Source: an uncultured Lachnospiraceae bacterium (GTDB lineage Bacteria > Bacillota > Clostridia > Lachnospirales > Lachnospiraceae). Taken from it: 64,000 bases of DNA. This document shows positions 1-8,749 of the stretch, piece after piece; positions within the stretch are counted from its first letter, which is position 1, and each line of letters opens with the position of its first letter. The notes under the pieces were generated by a model. The model had not been told where the DNA came from. It did no database searches and saw only the letters and a program-made list of their open reading frames with translations. The stretch spans positions 1 through 64,000 of the forward strand of contig CANPZE010000008.1 of NCBI GenBank assembly GCA_947589315.1, given 5' to 3'. The position numbers were made by a program, and so were the translations under genes.

Positions 1-30
1 CTTTTAGAATTTTCAGGGTTATCTTACTAT

Positions 31-135
31 TTAATTATCAAGCTGCCGGAATCTCCTATATAATATAAGGAAGATTTCCCCTGGCTTCCGCCAGTGGGCT
101 TCTGCCAGTGGTTTTTGCCAGTTGGCTTCTGCCAT
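31..135 (-). other. Possible 34-codon leader ORF within a repeat-containing leader
   Basis: Leftward from the promoter at 169-197, an ATG at 135 opens a 34-codon frame ending at 31 (TAA). Its codons come largely from the repeat units at 80-135, giving two similar peptide segments with Trp. No clear Shine-Dalgarno sequence precedes it, and the downstream gene lies outside the window. It may be a leader peptide or non-coding. This and the neighbouring promoter elements account for the 319 bases before the first gene. Confidence 0.2.
80..135. repeat. Imperfect 13-14 bp tandem repeat
   Basis: Four imperfect copies of a GGCTTCTGCCAGT-like unit lie side by side. The first contains a 5-bp inverted repeat (CTGGC, GCCAG). 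Just to the right, GCTGAC (141-146) and GTCAGC (156-161) form a 6-bp inverted repeat. All lie in the predicted 5' leader of the leftward transcript from the promoter at 169-197. Confidence 0.55.
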
Positions 136-168
136 TTTTTGCTGACCCTTGGTGCGTCAGCGAAAACT

Positions 169-197
169 ATTCTATCATTATCAATTTGCTTTGTCAA
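169..197 (-). promoter_or_regulatory. Leftward sigma-A promoter for a gene outside the window
   Basis: On the minus strand TTGACA (192-197) and TAGAAT (169-174) are separated by 17 bp, close to the sigma-A consensus. It fires out of the left edge, so the regulated gene is not visible. The leader starts with the GCTGAC/GTCAGC hairpin. Confidence 0.65.
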
Positions 198-258
198 CAC
201 TTTTTTTACAAATTTGAGAAATATTTGAAAACCATTAAAATTATGGCATAGCCATCCC

Positions 259-287
259 TTGCCTCTTACTTGCCAAACTGCTATACT
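259..287 (+). promoter_or_regulatory. Promoter of the CobD/HisC-like gene
   Basis: TTGCCT (259-264), a 17-bp spacer and TATACT (282-287) precede the gene by about 30 bp. An AGGAAGGG ribosome binding site lies just before the start codon at 320. Confidence 0.5.
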
Positions 288-319
288 ATCGTAAAAAAGC
301 AGGAAGGGAAGTCTTAAGT

Positions 320-1417
320 ATGATCAAACCAAAGGAACATTTTCATGGCAGCGACCTGGAACAGATAGAAGCCGCTTATGGAATAAACAAGGAAGCTATC
401 ATCAGCTTTTCTGCCAATGTCAATCCTCTTGGCATTTCCTATAAGCTACGCCAGTCCCTGACAGAGCATATTGATGCCATTACCAGTTATCCTGACCGGG
501 AATACACCCAGCTGCGAAAGTGCATCGGTGAATACGTACACACGGACTATCACAATATACTGGTCGGAAATGGCTCCACCGAACTGATTTCCCTGGTGAT
601 CCAGCTTCTCCACCCCAATAAGGCTTTGATCGTAGGACCTACCTATTCCGAATATGAGCATGAGGTGACACTGGGCGGGGGACGGTCCCATTATTTCCGC
701 CTCAGGGAATCGGATGATTTTAATCTGGATCTTTCTCTATTACAGGAAGCCTTAAACCATGATGTGGATTTATTGGTACTCTGCAATCCCAATAATCCTA
801 CTTCTTCACAGATCCAAAGGGATACCATGCGCATAATTCTGGATTTCTGCAAAGAGAAAAGCATTTTTGTCATGGTTGATGAAACCTATGTAGAATTTTC
901 TGAAGAATATGACAGGATTACCTCTATCCCTCTGACAGAATATTACAATAATATCATTATCCTGCGGGGAATCTCCAAATTCTTTGCAGCGCCCGGACTC
1001 CGCCTGGGCTATGCCATTTGCGGCAACCGGCAGCTGCTGAAACAGATTGATGACAAAAAAAATCCCTGGACCATCAATTCCCTGGCCGCTGTTGCCGGAG
1101 AGATCATGTTCCAGGATGAAGACTATATTCAGGACACCAAGGAATTGATCGGCAGGGAGCGGAAACGGATCTGTAGTATCCTGGATTCCTGTCCTTCTGT
1201 CCGCTATTATCCGCCCCATGGCAATTTTATACTGGTACGTATCTTGAAGGAAGGCCTGACTTCCAATGATCTGTTTGAAGCCGCCATCAAAAAAGGGCTG
1301 ATGATCCGTGACTGCTCCACCTTCCCTTTTCTGGATAACAAATATATTCGATTTTGTTTTATGAAACCGGAAGACAACGATGCTCTGCTCAAGGTACTGC
1401 TGTCCTGTCTCAGCTGA
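320..1417 (+). CDS. CobD/HisC-like PLP-dependent aminotransferase or decarboxylase
   Basis: A 365-residue fold-type I PLP enzyme of the histidinol-phosphate aminotransferase / threonine-phosphate decarboxylase group, presumably cytosolic. The N-terminus carries an HGSD element and SANVNPLG, which resembles CobD (the cobalamin side-chain enzyme making aminopropanol phosphate) more than HisC. The CNPNNPTS motif and the likely PLP lysine K220 in GISKFFAAPGLRLGY are clear, and the length matches the family. No cobalamin or histidine genes are adjacent. The gene stands alone with its own promoter and converges on proB with 12 bp between stops. Family assignment is firm; the choice between CobD and HisC rests on the N-terminal motif only. 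Confidence 0.75.
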   Translation: MIKPKEHFHGSDLEQIEAAYGINKEAIISFSANVNPLGISYKLRQSLTEHIDAITSYPDREYTQLRKCIGEYVHTDYHNILVGNGSTELISLVIQLLHPNKALIVGPTYSEYEHEVTLGGGRSHYFRLRESDDFNLDLSLLQEALNHDVDLLVLCNPNNPTSSQIQRDTMRIILDFCKEKSIFVMVDETYVEFSEEYDRITSIPLTEYYNNIIILRGISKFFAAPGLRLGYAICGNRQLLKQIDDKKNPWTINSLAAVAGEIMFQDEDYIQDTKELIGRERKRICSILDSCPSVRYYPPHGNFILVRILKEGLTSNDLFEAAIKKGLMIRDCSTFPFLDNKYIRFCFMKPEDNDALLKVLLSCLS

Positions 1418-1429
1418 CAGCCGCCTGCC

Positions 1430-2239
1430 TTATTCCGCAGGAAAATCTTTCCCGGGACATATAAAAAAGGTCCCTACGCTTCTGTTATCAAAGAGATCAT
1501 ACAAACGCTGCGGCCTCCTGCCGTTCATCAGCACTACATCAATTCCGGAACGGTAAGCCATTTCAACGGCATTCAATTTGGTAACCATCCCCCCCGTTCC
1601 CAGCCCGGTTCCCGCCCCTCCTGCCAGGTTGCGGATTCTGTCGTCAATCTCATGGACTTCCGGGATTAACCTGGCCTTGGGATTCTGGTGGGGATCTTCC
1701 TCATATAAGCCATCGATATCCGACATGATCACCAGAAGATCTGCCTTTACGATCCCCGCCACGATCGCCGCCAATGTATCATTTTCCCCCACTTCGAGTT
1801 CCAGCTCGTCAATAGCCACAACATCGTTTTCATTAACGATAGGGATCACGCCCTGGGCCAGCAGCCGCTCCATAGCATTGACTACATTTTCCCTCCGGTC
1901 CTCCAGAAGGATATATTTTGTCAAAAGCACCTGGGCTACTGTATGGCTGTACTCTGCAAAAAGCTTATCATACATATACATCAGTTCGCATTGCCCCACT
2001 GCTGCGCAGGCCTGTTTGCCGGGAGTGTCTGCCGGCTTGCTGGTAAGCCCCAGCTTTCCCATTCCCAGGCCGATAGAGCCACTGGACACCAGTGTCACCT
2101 CATATCCTGCATTCTGGACATCAGCCAGGACCTTTACCAGCTTTTCTACTCTCCGTATATTCAATCTCCCTGTTCTATGAGTCAAAGTAGAGGTCCCCAC
2201 CTTTACTACAATCCGTTTTCTCTCACTGATCTTTCTCAT
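1430..2239 (-). CDS. proB: Glutamate 5-kinase ProB, short form without PUA domain
   Basis: ATP-dependent phosphorylation of L-glutamate to glutamyl 5-phosphate, the first step of proline synthesis in the cytosol. The amino-acid kinase fold is recognisable from KVGTSTL near the N-terminus, a VNENDVVA segment, the DIDGLY motif and GTGLGTGGMVTKL. At 269 residues it lacks the C-terminal PUA domain of the longer E. coli-type enzyme, a form seen in several Firmicutes. The ATG at 2239 follows GAGGGGG; an ATG four codons upstream lacks a ribosome binding site. proA is not in the window. The gene converges on the CobD/HisC-like gene and is followed upstream by the VWA gene at 2301. Confidence 0.92.
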   Translation of the reverse strand: MRKISERKRIVVKVGTSTLTHRTGRLNIRRVEKLVKVLADVQNAGYEVTLVSSGSIGLGMGKLGLTSKPADTPGKQACAAVGQCELMYMYDKLFAEYSHTVAQVLLTKYILLEDRRENVVNAMERLLAQGVIPIVNENDVVAIDELELEVGENDTLAAIVAGIVKADLLVIMSDIDGLYEEDPHQNPKARLIPEVHEIDDRIRNLAGGAGTGLGTGGMVTKLNAVEMAYRSGIDVVLMNGRRPQRLYDLFDNRSVGTFFICPGKDFPAE

Positions 2240-2300
2240 AATCCCCCTCATTTCTATATGTACTAAACCCCATATAGATTATCGGAATCCTCTTTTTCTG

Positions 2301-5300
2301 TCAATACCGCTGCTCCCTCTTCTCCTTCTTATGGAGCAGCGTATTGGTATCCAGTAACTCCGCCTCCTCATTTCTCCTTCTGCGCCGATTTTCCGGCCTG
2401 GGCATTTTCCCTCTTTTCATCTGGAGCTTCTTTCTGCCTTTCCATGCTTTTTCTATCGGTCCGGGCAACAGAGAAATTCCCAGACGCCTCCAGGCGATAT
2501 CGTAGAACAGCAATAAAATAGCGCACACCAGAAACAGCAGCGTAAGGTCGCAGTTACTCTTTACCCTTTCCAGCGGTTCTTCATAAATCCCATCCAGACT
2601 ATCTATATATTTGCCGCCTGTCTGGCTGACCAGGGTATCCAGCGTAGAATGGCTGTCCAGAAAACGGTACTCCACGGAATACTGCATTGCCAACACACTG
2701 TTTTTGCTTTCCTTCACCTGCCCATCCGCCGTCCGCCGGATATTCAGATCATACACTCCAGGCTCCGATACTGCCAACTCCGCCTCAAACACACCCGGCG
2801 CTACTGCGTCCATTTTCTGCCGAATCTTGGTATCCTTATCAAAATAAACTACCTCAGCTTCACTGTCCCTGGTATCCGCACTTGTCTCATATACCACCTT
2901 TCCTTTGCTTCCCTCCTGGGATACTGTGACCAGCGATTCACTATCTTCCTCCTGAATCAGCCACTCGGCAATATTCTTCCACAATTTGGGATAATCCTCC
3001 CAGAGGGCATACCGGGCTGTCCATTGATTGGTCACATCGGAGGTAAAGGCCACAGTCCGTCCCAATCCATAGCGCCAATAGGATAAAATGGGATCCTGTT
3101 CCTCGGACAGCAAAGGGGTAACGGCCGTATTCTTGGCTGTGGTGGCAACATACCCTCCCAGTACAGGAAATCCTTTCTGCCCTACACCGCTCAGCAGTTG
3201 ATCGGCCCCGGCAGCCTCAGGGACAAACTCCCGGTTCACCAGATACTCTCCCTGGGACAGAAAGACCTCCTGGGCAAAGATCCGAGGCAGGTCCGAGCCG
3301 GCCTCCGTCTGATAGTATCTGCCCTGGGTAGATTGCGCCAGCGCCGCCAGCAGCTTTCCATCTGCATCTGCCCCTACTGCTACTGTGGACAACGTAATAT
3401 CCGCCTTGTTAATATCTGTGATCAAATCAGAATAATCCTTATAGTTATCTTCTCCATCCGTGAGAAGAATGATATGCTTCAGCTGGGCATCGGACTTTTT
3501 CAATGCAGCATAGGCTTCCCTGACCGCAGGATATATGCTGGTCCCGCCTCCCATCGCAATCCCTCTTATGTTATTTTTAATCTCCTCCTTATCGTCTGCC
3601 TCTGTCAGCTTGCTGGTCCAATGATAATGGTCGTCAAAGCTGAGTACGCCCGCCAGGTCCGTATCCCGGAGGTTATCTACTGCAACCTCTGCTGCTTCCT
3701 TGGCAAGAGATAATTTATCCTCTCCATTCATTCCCAACATACTGCCGGAATGGTCTATCACCATGACCATAGCAGTTTGGGGAACTTCTTTTTTGCCGGT
3801 TAATTCCATATTCACCGGCAATATATCTTCCAATATGCTATCCCGGTATCCTCCCAGCGCAAAGCTCCTGTCGCCGCCAATTGCTGCCAGTCCGCCGCCA
3901 TAATCCTTCACATAACTGCCAACCTGATCCAGGAAGCCTTTGGGCAGATCCCCCTTATACACATTTTCCAGAAAAATGGCCCGGTACCCATTCAGGGCAT
4001 TTAATGTCTTAGGCGCTCTCTGGGCCAGAATCCGGTCACAGTCTATGTTGGCCGCCTGCAGCAGCCGCTGAAACTCTTTTCCTTCTCCTTCCTCCCCTTC
4101 CACAATCAATACACGGCTCCCGGAAGATGCCTGGGTATAGGCGGCATACGTATTATTCTCCTGCTGCGTGTCCTTCCGGGCATCAATCTCTACCCGGTAA
4201 TGGACAAATCCCTCTTTCTTCCGCACATCCTGGAACACAAAGGAATTACTGCCCTTCTGGAGCTGCACCGTCTCCTTCTTCTTTAACGTATCTCCGGCAT
4301 AAAGATACAGCTCTGCCTGAGTAGCCGATGTACTCTCAACATCGACCTGGACCTCAAAACGGTCTCCCACCTTTATCTTTTCCGGAACGGTTACATCTGA
4401 AAGATATACCTCGTCTCCCACATTGCTGCCCAACTGCAGTATCCTCAGGGACACCTTCCCCATCTGCAGGGCTGGCGCCATATTAGAGGCCGTTCCTTCA
4501 TTTTCTTTTCCATCTGTGAGCAATACCAGGCGTTTGCCACTGTCTGCCGGGAACAACGCCAGGGCAGTCTGGATAGCCTGTTCTATGTTGGTGGCTGTCG
4601 TGACCGTGTTGGTCTCAAGCCCCTGGAACAACCGGGCCTGTGTCACAAATTGTTCCACAGCCGCATCTGCCCCAAAGGCCACAACGCCTGCCTGATCCTT
4701 CTTTCCCATCTGGCCCAGGCTCTTTTTCACATATTCCACCGCCTGTTCCCGATCATTCTGAAAACTGTCAGACACATCCAACAAAAAGATGGTAGTATTC
4801 TTCTCTTTCTGCGTATTCACAGAAATCCCCAGCATAGCGCACACAATGCAGGCAAAAAGAAGTCCGCGCAGGAGCAAGGTCTTACGTTTCTTCCAGCCTC
4901 TCTGGCTCCTGAGCCCTCCTGCCAGCAGATAGATCACCCACTCCAGGACCAACACCGCCAGGGCGAAAAGCAGGACTGGCACAAGAATAGGAATATCTCC
5001 CCGGATCTCCCGGACATTATGGGCAACGTCCTTACTTCCGGACAGAGTGATCCCCTGCTTCATAACAGATTCTTCCAAAGGAAAATTCACCTGGAACCAG
5101 GCATCCTCCTTCCCACCTTCACAGACCAGGTGATATAATCCGCTCCGCATTGTATCTGTGCAGCCTGTGGAGAGGGCATCCCCTTTATATTGCTTTTTTC
5201 CTTCCGGCCCGCTGACCGTCACCCGGGTGCAATCCTGGGAAAGATTCCACAGCACCGTATCGCCCGGAGCATAACTGTGTTCTGACAGAGGGCCCCGCTC

Positions 5301-6749
5301 CAGACACCGCTCCAAAAGATTATGGATCAGAATAGGAAATTCCATCTGCAGGGGAAGATCGCTGTTATGGATATCAAATCCCAGAACGGATATTGTATTT
5401 CCCTGATACTCTCCGGAAAATCCCACACATTCTCCATCTGCCTCTAAAAAGGACTGGCCCCAGGAGGGCAGTTCCAATGTAGCCACTTTAGAGCAGCCAA
5501 AGGTAAAGTCCTCCAGATATTCTGTCACGTCCCCTTTTCGGGCCGTAACAGTAATATTTTTTCTGCTGCCATTGATGGAGAACACTCCCTCCACTCCCTG
5601 AGGAGGATTAATAAAAAGCTGATTTACCCCTTTCGGCTGCTCCCTGGGCGCCACTCCGTCATAAACGATCAGATCATAGCGGCTGCTGTCTGCGTTCTCC
5701 AAGCGATTAGCCACCCTCACTTCTGCTTCTTTGGAAGCGGTAAGCGCTCTCTCCAGAAATACATTCTTTTCTGTCACCAGCAGGATCCGGCTGTCTGCAT
5801 TGCCTGTCAGGATCTCCCAGGCGCTATTGTCCCCATCCATGCCATCCCTGCCCGTCCATTCAGCCCGGAGTACCGGGCTTTTCCCTGCCCGGACACTGCG
5901 GTACCGGCTGGCGGTAATGGGTTCAAAATAGATAATCTGGCTCTCTCCCTCTTTTATCCGGGCCTCCTGCACATCATACAGCTGATCTCCCAGATAGAGT
6001 TCCACCTCGCCCTCCAGCGCCCCGCTGCCCTGGTCTGTCACACAGGCCATCACATCCACAGCGCCGTCTTCATTGACCCGATGGCTGACATAATCTACTG
6101 AAGCATTCGCCTGGGAGGAACTGCAATCTATTATCTCCATAGAAGAAAGTCCTTCCCCATTCACATCGCTGTCAGTAAATCCAACGATCTGATAATCCTC
6201 CCACTGCTCTGTCAGGGACTTCAGCAAACTGGCTGCTGTATCCAGAGTGCCCTGGGTATCTGTCTCAGGAATATCCTCCACTGTCTGCCGGACGAGATTC
6301 CTGTCTGATGATGCGCCCAGCAGGACCTGTGCCGTATGGGACACGGAGATTACCGTTACAGCGGAACCTTGTTTCATAGAATCCACATAAGCCTTGGCCT
6401 GTTCCTTCGCCCTTTCCAGCCGGGTCATATCCCCCTGATAGATCCCATTCATACTGGCACTATTGTCAATACATAAAATCACATTACTGCCATTCTCCTT
6501 GTCTGCCCGCACAAAGGGAGCCATTCCGGCAAAGATCAGAAGCACCAGCGCCAGGATCTGCAGATACATTAAAATATTATTTTTGAATTTCTCCCAGGGT
6601 GTACTTGCCTGCATATTCTGATATGCCTCCCGCCAGAGATTCAAAGCGGAATAGGGATTCTTCTCCACCTTCTGCTTTAACAGATACAGAAGGATAATCC
6701 CAGGGATCCCTATAGCAAATACCAGGGGCCAATACCGAATCACTCCCAT
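2301..6749 (-). CDS. Giant membrane protein with three VWA domains and a GATase-like domain
   Basis: 1482 residues. Two N-terminal membrane segments (about 5-25 and 58-80) frame a BatA-like start. VWA domain 1 begins near residue 90 with a MIDAS motif DNSAS. Two further membrane segments lie near 585-645. VWA domain 2 has DVSDS near 655. A glutamine-amidotransferase-like segment (YGGGLAAIGGDRSF near 945) precedes VWA domain 3 with DHSGS near 997. A final membrane helix lies near 1400 with a basic cytoplasmic tail. In many bacteria the BatA-like and GATase/VWA proteins are separate, so this looks like a fusion. VWA domains bind partner proteins through a metal ion, and genes of this type usually sit next to MoxR and DUF58 genes, as here. 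It is the last gene of the cluster. The biochemical role is unknown. Confidence 0.8.
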   Translation of the reverse strand: MGVIRYWPLVFAIGIPGIILLYLLKQKVEKNPYSALNLWREAYQNMQASTPWEKFKNNILMYLQILALVLLIFAGMAPFVRADKENGSNVILCIDNSASMNGIYQGDMTRLERAKEQAKAYVDSMKQGSAVTVISVSHTAQVLLGASSDRNLVRQTVEDIPETDTQGTLDTAASLLKSLTEQWEDYQIVGFTDSDVNGEGLSSMEIIDCSSSQANASVDYVSHRVNEDGAVDVMACVTDQGSGALEGEVELYLGDQLYDVQEARIKEGESQIIYFEPITASRYRSVRAGKSPVLRAEWTGRDGMDGDNSAWEILTGNADSRILLVTEKNVFLERALTASKEAEVRVANRLENADSSRYDLIVYDGVAPREQPKGVNQLFINPPQGVEGVFSINGSRKNITVTARKGDVTEYLEDFTFGCSKVATLELPSWGQSFLEADGECVGFSGEYQGNTISVLGFDIHNSDLPLQMEFPILIHNLLERCLERGPLSEHSYAPGDTVLWNLSQDCTRVTVSGPEGKKQYKGDALSTGCTDTMRSGLYHLVCEGGKEDAWFQVNFPLEESVMKQGITLSGSKDVAHNVREIRGDIPILVPVLLFALAVLVLEWVIYLLAGGLRSQRGWKKRKTLLLRGLLFACIVCAMLGISVNTQKEKNTTIFLLDVSDSFQNDREQAVEYVKKSLGQMGKKDQAGVVAFGADAAVEQFVTQARLFQGLETNTVTTATNIEQAIQTALALFPADSGKRLVLLTDGKENEGTASNMAPALQMGKVSLRILQLGSNVGDEVYLSDVTVPEKIKVGDRFEVQVDVESTSATQAELYLYAGDTLKKKETVQLQKGSNSFVFQDVRKKEGFVHYRVEIDARKDTQQENNTYAAYTQASSGSRVLIVEGEEGEGKEFQRLLQAANIDCDRILAQRAPKTLNALNGYRAIFLENVYKGDLPKGFLDQVGSYVKDYGGGLAAIGGDRSFALGGYRDSILEDILPVNMELTGKKEVPQTAMVMVIDHSGSMLGMNGEDKLSLAKEAAEVAVDNLRDTDLAGVLSFDDHYHWTSKLTEADDKEEIKNNIRGIAMGGGTSIYPAVREAYAALKKSDAQLKHIILLTDGEDNYKDYSDLITDINKADITLSTVAVGADADGKLLAALAQSTQGRYYQTEAGSDLPRIFAQEVFLSQGEYLVNREFVPEAAGADQLLSGVGQKGFPVLGGYVATTAKNTAVTPLLSEEQDPILSYWRYGLGRTVAFTSDVTNQWTARYALWEDYPKLWKNIAEWLIQEEDSESLVTVSQEGSKGKVVYETSADTRDSEAEVVYFDKDTKIRQKMDAVAPGVFEAELAVSEPGVYDLNIRRTADGQVKESKNSVLAMQYSVEYRFLDSHSTLDTLVSQTGGKYIDSLDGIYEEPLERVKSNCDLTLLFLVCAILLLFYDIAWRRLGISLLPGPIEKAWKGRKKLQMKRGKMPRPENRRRRRNEEAELLDTNTLLHKKEKREQRY

Positions 6750-6787
6750 TGTCTACTCCATTCCTGCCGGTTTATCCGGCCTGCACC

Positions 6788-7681
6788 TTACGTCACCAGG
6801 ACCCCGCTGCGCCTTGCCTGATACAGGAACGCCGCCAGTCCCTCTTCACTGGAAATGTGGACATAATACGCCTGATAATGGCTGCACATTTCCTGAAGAG
6901 CCTTGCAAAACTGCCGGACTGCCTGTTGATATTCCCGTAACAGTCCATTGGACATAGTCAAAACCATTTCCTCCTGGGTCTCACTATCTATCAGGCCAAC
7001 GGTTCCCTCCATTGCAGGTCTCTCCTCCTCTTCAGACAGGACCTGGATCAATAATACCTCCTGATGCTGGTATCTGAGATATTTAATCAATTCCTGCAAT
7101 GCAGACAGGTTCTCCCTTCCCGTCTCCTTGTCAAAGAAGTCGGATATCACTGCCGTCATTCCCCTGCGGGGAAACGAGATCTGCTTCACACCTTGATACA
7201 GGTCTGTCTTCCCGCCAAACTCCACCATGCCGATCTGCTGCAGCAGCCGGTCCAGGCTTTGCCGCCCCGTCAGACTTCTATGGACCACGGGAGCTGTCTT
7301 CAGGCATCCAAAGCGCACTCTGTCCAGATTAGCAAGCGCCAGATATCCCAACGCTCCTGCGATCCGCTGTCCGCACACACCTTTGCTGCTCCTTCCAAAA
7401 TCCATAGACTGGCTTCCATCCAGGAGCACAGTCAGAAAACCCTCCCGCTCCTGCATAAATTCTTTCACGTATAGCTTATCCAGCCTTCCATAGGCATTCC
7501 AGTCAATCCGCCGGATATCGTCTCCCAGCATATACTCCCGGAAGTCCGAAAATTCTACGCTGCTGCCCTTAGCTGCAGATTTTCGGTTGCCGCTCATGCC
7601 ACCGTCCATTTTAATCCCGGCAGCCAGCTTCATCTGATGCAGCCCTGCAAAAAAACTGCTGTCAAATATTTTCTGTGCCAC
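6788..7681 (-). CDS. DUF58 domain protein, MoxR/VWA-associated
   Basis: 297 residues. The DUF58 core is visible as SDFREYMLGDDIRRIDWNAY, followed by a VWA-like strand with LLDGSQSMDFG. Members of this family are nearly always linked to MoxR ATPases and VWA proteins and are thought to be partner or adaptor proteins; no enzyme activity is established. No signal peptide is evident. I chose GTG at 7681 because AGGAGG lies 5 bp upstream. A GTG at 7699 and a TTG at 7705 also have an AGGAGG nearby, so the start is uncertain by a few codons. It lies 36 bp downstream of moxR and 38 bp upstream of the triple-VWA gene, consistent with one operon. Confidence 0.85.
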   Translation of the reverse strand: MAQKIFDSSFFAGLHQMKLAAGIKMDGGMSGNRKSAAKGSSVEFSDFREYMLGDDIRRIDWNAYGRLDKLYVKEFMQEREGFLTVLLDGSQSMDFGRSSKGVCGQRIAGALGYLALANLDRVRFGCLKTAPVVHRSLTGRQSLDRLLQQIGMVEFGGKTDLYQGVKQISFPRRGMTAVISDFFDKETGRENLSALQELIKYLRYQHQEVLLIQVLSEEEERPAMEGTVGLIDSETQEEMVLTMSNGLLREYQQAVRQFCKALQEMCSHYQAYYVHISSEEGLAAFLYQARRSGVLVT

Positions 7682-7717
7682 GCTTCCCTCCTGCCCCACT
7701 GGCAAAACCCTCCTGTC

Positions 7718-8692
7718 TTACTTCATTGCCTTGATCATTTCCCCGATAATATAATCAGCCTCAATCCCCTCCGACATCCCGTCAAAATTCAGCAACAGTC
7801 TGTGGCGCAGAGCGGGCAATGCCACATAATCAATATCTTCAAATGCCACATTCACCCTGCCTGATAACACGGCCCGTGCCCGGGCTGTGCGGATGATCGC
7901 CTGGGCCGCCCGGGGGCTGGCTCCGCCTGCCACATACTGCTTTACGACCTCCGGCGCCTGCCCCATTTCGGGATGGGTCCCTATGACCAGCTTCAGCGCA
8001 TACTCCTCGACCGCCTGGGCGATGGGTACCTGCTGCAGCAGCTTTCGCATTTCCAGGAGCTCACTCCCATCCATGACAGAGGACGGCTCTTCCCCGGCGC
8101 CGGATACGGTAATATCCATTATCCGTTTCAACTCTTCCAGCGTAGGGAAATCAATCTTCAGCTTAAAAAGAAAACGATCCAGCTGAGCCTCCGGCAAGGG
8201 ATAAGTCCCCTCATTTTCAATAGGATTCTGGGTCGCAAGTACCATAAAAGGCCCCGGCAAAGAATAGGTCTGCTTCCCCACGGTTACTGTTTTCTCCTGC
8301 ATTGCCTCCAGCATGGCAGACTGCGTCTTCGGTGTGGCGCGGTTGATCTCATCTGCCAGCACAATATTGGCAAATACCGGTCCCGGTTCAAACTGAAAGA
8401 CATTCTGCCCATCCTTCTTTACAATCAGGTTGGTTCCCGTCACATCTGCAGGCATCAGATCGGGAGTAAACTGAATCCGGGAAAAGCTCAGCTCCAGCAC
8501 CTGGGCAATGGTCTTTACCAACTGCGTCTTTCCCAGCCCCGGAACCCCTTCCAGCAATACATTGCCATCTGTCAGTATTGCCAGGAGCGTCTGCCGGATC
8601 ACATCCTGCTGCCCCACGATCGCTTTCGCAATCTCCTCTTCACACCGGATCACCTTTTCCTGCAATTCCTTTATCTTTTCTGCTGCCGCCAT
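7718..8692 (-). CDS. MoxR-family AAA+ ATPase
   Basis: A 324-residue cytosolic AAA+ ATPase. Walker A is GVPGLGKT and Walker B is VLADEINRA, followed by the MoxR signature TPKTQSAMLEAMQE and a sensor segment ATQNPIENEGTYPLPEAQLDRF-like. The C-terminal lid includes GASPRAAQ. MoxR ATPases act as chaperones that activate or assemble partner complexes, typically with VWA proteins. Here the likely partners are the DUF58 and triple-VWA proteins encoded directly downstream. The ATG at 8692 has GGAGG 5 bp upstream and is preferred over the ATG at 8704. Confidence 0.93.
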   Translation of the reverse strand: MAAAEKIKELQEKVIRCEEEIAKAIVGQQDVIRQTLLAILTDGNVLLEGVPGLGKTQLVKTIAQVLELSFSRIQFTPDLMPADVTGTNLIVKKDGQNVFQFEPGPVFANIVLADEINRATPKTQSAMLEAMQEKTVTVGKQTYSLPGPFMVLATQNPIENEGTYPLPEAQLDRFLFKLKIDFPTLEELKRIMDITVSGAGEEPSSVMDGSELLEMRKLLQQVPIAQAVEEYALKLVIGTHPEMGQAPEVVKQYVAGGASPRAAQAIIRTARARAVLSGRVNVAFEDIDYVALPALRHRLLLNFDGMSEGIEADYIIGEMIKAMK

Positions 8693-8749
8693 AGCATCCT
8701 CCATTCCTATCCGTATCAGCTCAAATCATTGCCGCCATAACTCTTTCGG

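Noticed and set aside
1430-2239. ProB as a truncated gene because the PUA domain is missing
   Set aside because: The kinase domain ends cleanly with a stop and short ProB proteins occur normally in Firmicutes.
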